A stretch of DNA of 64,000 nt from Psychrobacillus sp. NEAU-3TGS (GTDB lineage Bacteria; Bacillota; Bacilli; Bacillales_A; Planococcaceae), in contig NZ_JAPNOZ010000006.1 of assembly GCF_029955155.1 (NCBI RefSeq), positions 277,638-341,637 of the forward strand, given 5' to 3'. Below the pieces are notes generated by a model, which worked only from the letters and a program-made list of their open reading frames with translations, had not been told where the DNA came from and did not search any database. The position numbers were made by a program, and so were the translations under genes. Within the stretch, counting starts at the first letter, position 1. Each line of letters begins with the position of its first letter. Below, piece by piece: positions 61,478 to 64,000 of the stretch.

Positions 61478-62770
61478 ATGGCTACTCTAATATTATTTGG
61501 AAGTTTTATTATTTTAATGATTCTTAGTGTTCCTATTGCGTTTGCACTAGGTATATCATCCGTTTTAACATTATTCATCACTGAAAAAATGCCACTTCAG
61601 TTCATTGCACAAGGAATGTTCACTACAGTAGATTCTTATGCTTTGATGGCAGTTCCACTATTTGTATTCGCAGGATTAATAATGGAACACGGAGGGCTCT
61701 CTAGAAGATTGATTGATGTCGCAAAGTCATTTGTTGGTCACCAGACTGGAGGGCTTGCTGGGGTTGCAATTTTGGCTTGTACTGTTTTTGCCGCACTTAG
61801 TGGATCTGGTCCTGCAACAGTTGCAGCAATCGGGGGAATTATGATTCCAGCGATGGTAAAAGAAAAGTACGATCCAGGATTCAGTTCAGGAGTAGTTGCT
61901 TCCGCTGGAACTCTTGGGATAATTATTCCACCAAGTATACCTTTAATTATTTATGGTATTACAACAAATACTTCTATTGGCGATTTATTCATTGCAGGCA
62001 TCATACCTGGTTTATTTATCGCAGTGTTACTTTGGTCGATTAGTTATATTATCTCTAAAAAAAGAGGGTTTATTGGATCCGGAAAAAAAGCTACTTGGAA
62101 AGAACGCTTTAAGTATATTAATGAAGCAAAATGGACGCTTTTAATGCCAATCGTTGTACTAGGTGGAATTTACGGAGGAATATTTACTCCTACTGAAGCG
62201 GCAGGTATTGCAGTAGCATATAGTGCTTTTTTAGGAATTTTTATTTATAAGGAAATAAAACGGGCAGATGCAATTGAATTATTTAAGCAGACAACTTTAA
62301 TTTCTGGGATAATCCTTATTATTATAGCGACTGCTTCTACTTATGGAAGAATTCTTACAATAGAAAAAATCCCAATATTAATTGCGGAGTTTTTAACATC
62401 TCTTCCTGTCGGCTCCTGGGTTATTCTTTCTGCAATTGTTATACTACTTGTGTTTATCGGAATGTTTATGGAAACATTAGCTGGAATTATATTATTAGCC
62501 CCTATTTTATTGCCTGTTGTAACAGAATTAGGAATGCATCCTGTGCACTTTGGAATTATCATGATTTTAGCAGCAGAAATTGGCTTTTTAACACCACCGG
62601 TTGGGGATAACCTTAACGTTGCTAGTGCTATTAGTGGATTGTCTTTAGAACAAGTTGCTAAAGCGACACTTCCATTTACAATAGCCTTAATCATATTACT
62701 ATTTGTTTTTATGTTTGCAGAGCCATTTATTATGTTTTTACCAAATTTAATAGGTGGAACAGGCGGTTAA
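61478..62770 (+). CDS. dctM: TRAP transporter large permease DctM
   Basis: 430 aa, about 12 helices. Motifs: FAALSGSGPATVAAIGGIMI, LGIIIPPSIPLIIYGI and GFLTPPVGDNLNVASAISGL, typical of DctM. It drives uptake with the Na+ gradient. ATG 61478 follows GGGGGTG; it starts 19 nt after dctQ. No clear terminator follows: 62771-63061 is AT-rich, and I see no gene in it. Confidence 0.94.
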   Translation: MATLILFGSFIILMILSVPIAFALGISSVLTLFITEKMPLQFIAQGMFTTVDSYALMAVPLFVFAGLIMEHGGLSRRLIDVAKSFVGHQTGGLAGVAILACTVFAALSGSGPATVAAIGGIMIPAMVKEKYDPGFSSGVVASAGTLGIIIPPSIPLIIYGITTNTSIGDLFIAGIIPGLFIAVLLWSISYIISKKRGFIGSGKKATWKERFKYINEAKWTLLMPIVVLGGIYGGIFTPTEAAGIAVAYSAFLGIFIYKEIKRADAIELFKQTTLISGIILIIIATASTYGRILTIEKIPILIAEFLTSLPVGSWVILSAIVILLVFIGMFMETLAGIILLAPILLPVVTELGMHPVHFGIIMILAAEIGFLTPPVGDNLNVASAISGLSLEQVAKATLPFTIALIILLFVFMFAEPFIMFLPNLIGGTGG

Positions 62771-63061
62771 TAAAAGCACTAGTGTTTGATATTAATTAAA
62801 ATATGTAAGTTCTAAACTAAAGTTTTATACTATAGGTAACTTCTTTTGGTAATGTAGTCATCCTTAACTTTTTCGATAATTACACACTTTTGTAAGGAAA
62901 TATATCTATCAAATCTATTATAATATCTACCTGTTTCGCAAGAAAATAGTTGATGTGCTAAACATGTATTTAGTGTTACATATCCAACGGTATCCTCCAG
63001 TATCTTTTATGTTTTCTACCTAAAATCTAATAGCAAAAAGCTGGCCTCTATTATATAAACC

Positions 63062-63107
63062 AAAAACACCCTTAAATGTTATCAAATCAACATTTGAGGG
63101 TGTTTTA
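63062..63107 (-). terminator. Terminator of the tRNA operon
   Basis: AAACACCCT-AAATGTT with its complement; on the minus strand it follows tRNA-Leu and ends in TTTTT. Confidence 0.8.
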
Positions 63108-63140
63108 TTATTTCTTGTATTAACTGGTTTTTAGCTAAGA

Positions 63141-63223
63141 TACCGGTGGTCGGGGTCGAACCGACACATCCAGAGGATACGGGATTTTGAGTCCCGCGCG
63201 TCTGCCAATTCCGCCACACCGGC
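63141..63223 (-). tRNA. tRNA-Leu (CAA)
   Basis: 83-nt cloverleaf, acceptor GCCGGTG/CACCGGT, anticodon loop CTCAAAA, long variable arm; no encoded CCA. Confidence 0.95.
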
Positions 63224-63256
63224 AAAATATAAGTATCAAAGTTTAATTTAAAAAAC

Positions 63257-63330
63257 TGGAGGCGGCAACCGGATTTGAACCGGTGATAAAGGTGTTGCAG
63301 ACCTGTGCCTTACCACTTGGCTATGCCGCC
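63257..63330 (-). tRNA. tRNA-Cys (GCA)
   Basis: Cloverleaf with acceptor GGCGGCA, anticodon loop CTGCAAC and encoded CCA. Confidence 0.95.
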
Positions 63331-63341
63331 GGAGGAAATAA

Positions 63342-63416
63342 TGGAGCGGAAGACGAGGTTCGAACTCGCGACCCCCACCTTGGCAAGGTGGTGTTCTACC
63401 ACTGAACTACTTCCGC
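63342..63416 (-). tRNA. tRNA-Gly (GCC)
   Basis: Acceptor GCGGAAG, anticodon loop TTGCCAA, encoded CCA. Confidence 0.95.
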
Positions 63417-63423
63417 AAATAAA

Positions 63424-63495
63424 CTGGGGAACCTGGATTCGAACCAGGGCATGACGGAATCAAAATCCGTTGCCTTACCGCTTGGCTATACCCCA
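63424..63495 (-). tRNA. tRNA-Gln (TTG)
   Basis: Acceptor TGGGGTA/TTCCCCA, anticodon loop TTTTGAT; no encoded CCA. Confidence 0.95.
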
Positions 63496-63498
63496 ATG

Positions 63499-63573
63499 GG
63501 GCGACTGATGGGAATCGAACCCACGAATGTCGGAATCACAATCCGATGCGTTAACCACTTCGCCACAACCGCC
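63499..63573 (-). tRNA. tRNA-His (GTG)
   Basis: Acceptor GGCGGTT, anticodon loop TTGTGAT, C at the discriminator position as expected for tRNA-His; no full CCA encoded. Confidence 0.95.
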
Positions 63574-63596
63574 ATTATTCAAGTTAACTTATTAAT

Positions 63597-63670
63597 TGGC
63601 AGGGGCAGTAGGAATCGAACCCACATCAAAGGTTTTGGAGACCTCTATTCTACCGTTAAACTATGCCCCT
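63597..63670 (-). tRNA. tRNA-Trp (CCA)
   Basis: Acceptor AGGGGCA/TGCCCCT, anticodon loop CTCCAAA, encoded 3' CCA. Confidence 0.95.
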
Positions 63671-63676
63671 AAAAAC

Positions 63677-63760
63677 TGGTGGAGGGGGACGGATTCGAAC
63701 CGCCGAACCCTAAGGAGCGGATTTACAGTCCGCCGCGTTTAGCCACTTCGCTACCCCTCC
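63677..63760 (-). tRNA. tRNA-Tyr (GTA)
   Basis: 84 nt with long variable arm, acceptor GGAGGGG, anticodon loop CTGTAAA, encoded CCA. Confidence 0.95.
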
Positions 63761-63765
63761 AAGAG

Positions 63766-63841
<76 letters not shown>

Positions 63842-63848
63842 TTATTAA

Positions 63849-63924
63849 TGGTGGCTCAGGACGGAATCGAACCGCCGACACAAGGATTTTCAGTCCTTTG
63901 CTCTACCGACTGAGCTACTGAGCC
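63849..63924 (-). tRNA. tRNA-Phe (GAA)
   Basis: Acceptor GGCTCAG/CTGAGCC, anticodon loop CTGAAAA, encoded CCA. Most upstream tRNA in the window; the operon promoter and probably more tRNA or rRNA genes lie beyond the right edge. Confidence 0.95.
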
Positions 63925-64000
63925 TCTTCGATTTACATTAAACATTGCACTTTTTTTAGCTGCTAGTTCATTCTAAATCTTAATCTAATCATTTTAATTA

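Noticed and set aside
54162..62770. Integrative element inserted at the tRNA genes
   Set aside because: No integrase, transposase or att-like direct repeat of a tRNA 3' end was seen, so only a possible history of acquisition is noted.

Overview
The window is chromosomal DNA of a low-GC, spore-forming member of the Bacillales. Gene content and order follow the hem, yha, yhe and yhc neighbourhoods of Bacillus subtilis, including ScoC, PrsA, YhaMNO, TrpP, a YjcZ-type spore peptide and a trnD-like tRNA run. Family-level resemblance and the intergenic repeats suggest Planococcaceae (Psychrobacillus- or Lysinibacillus-like). That assignment is an inference from gene families and not a database result.

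Layout. 1-6.1 kb, minus strand: the start of a TetR regulator, a translationally coupled envelope operon (beta-propeller lipoprotein, OmpR-type regulator, sensor kinase, YtkA-like lipoprotein), a repeat locus, and hemE-hemH without hemY. 6.3-16 kb: hmoB, two mobile-looking intergenic repeats, yhaA, ecsAB, hit, trpP with a TRAP-type site, yhaH, scoC, two small membrane proteins, a YjcZ peptide and prsA. 15.6-25 kb: the yhaO-yhaN-yhaM operon, a small XRE regulator operon with palindromic operators, yhzD, a second repeat locus, an enoyl-CoA hydratase, yheA, yheB, a ferritin-like protein and yheE. 25-38.6 kb: an MFS transporter, a ~600-bp array of ~21-bp repeats, a bmrCD-type ABC exporter behind a leader-peptide attenuator, chrA, a CorC-type protein behind an upstream ORF, a CDF exporter, the yhcYZ two-component pair and a frameshifted pgcA. 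38.6-50.8 kb: yhcX, a bdb thiol-redox pair, an RluA enzyme, a broken gene, an inactive M50-like protein, an aldo/keto reductase, trmL-queG, two genes of poorly known function, an ATP-grasp enzyme, and an ECF sigma/anti-sigma pair. 50.9-54 kb: proS with a T-box leader, a VOC protein, and a decayed stretch holding a second degenerate T-box. 54-62.8 kb: a catabolic locus (class III aminotransferase, semialdehyde dehydrogenase, GntR/FCD regulator, 2-hydroxyacid dehydrogenase, FAH-family hydrolase and a three-part TRAP transporter) tied together by TTGTCGACAA palindromes. 63.1-63.9 kb: nine tRNA genes on the minus strand.

Three patterns stand out. First, intergenic repeats with a ~21-bp (two helical turns) period and a shared AGTTGGA core occur at three loci in two sequence families. 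Second, there is a high density of RNA-level control: a TRAP site, a T-box plus a decayed T-box copy, a leader-peptide attenuator and a uORF. Third, several genes are interrupted by single-base changes in A/T runs (hemH start, pgcA, 2-hydroxyacid dehydrogenase start, a small ORF at 53.5 kb). These point either to homopolymer errors in the assembly or to real slippage sites, and should be resolved before any loss-of-function conclusion is drawn.
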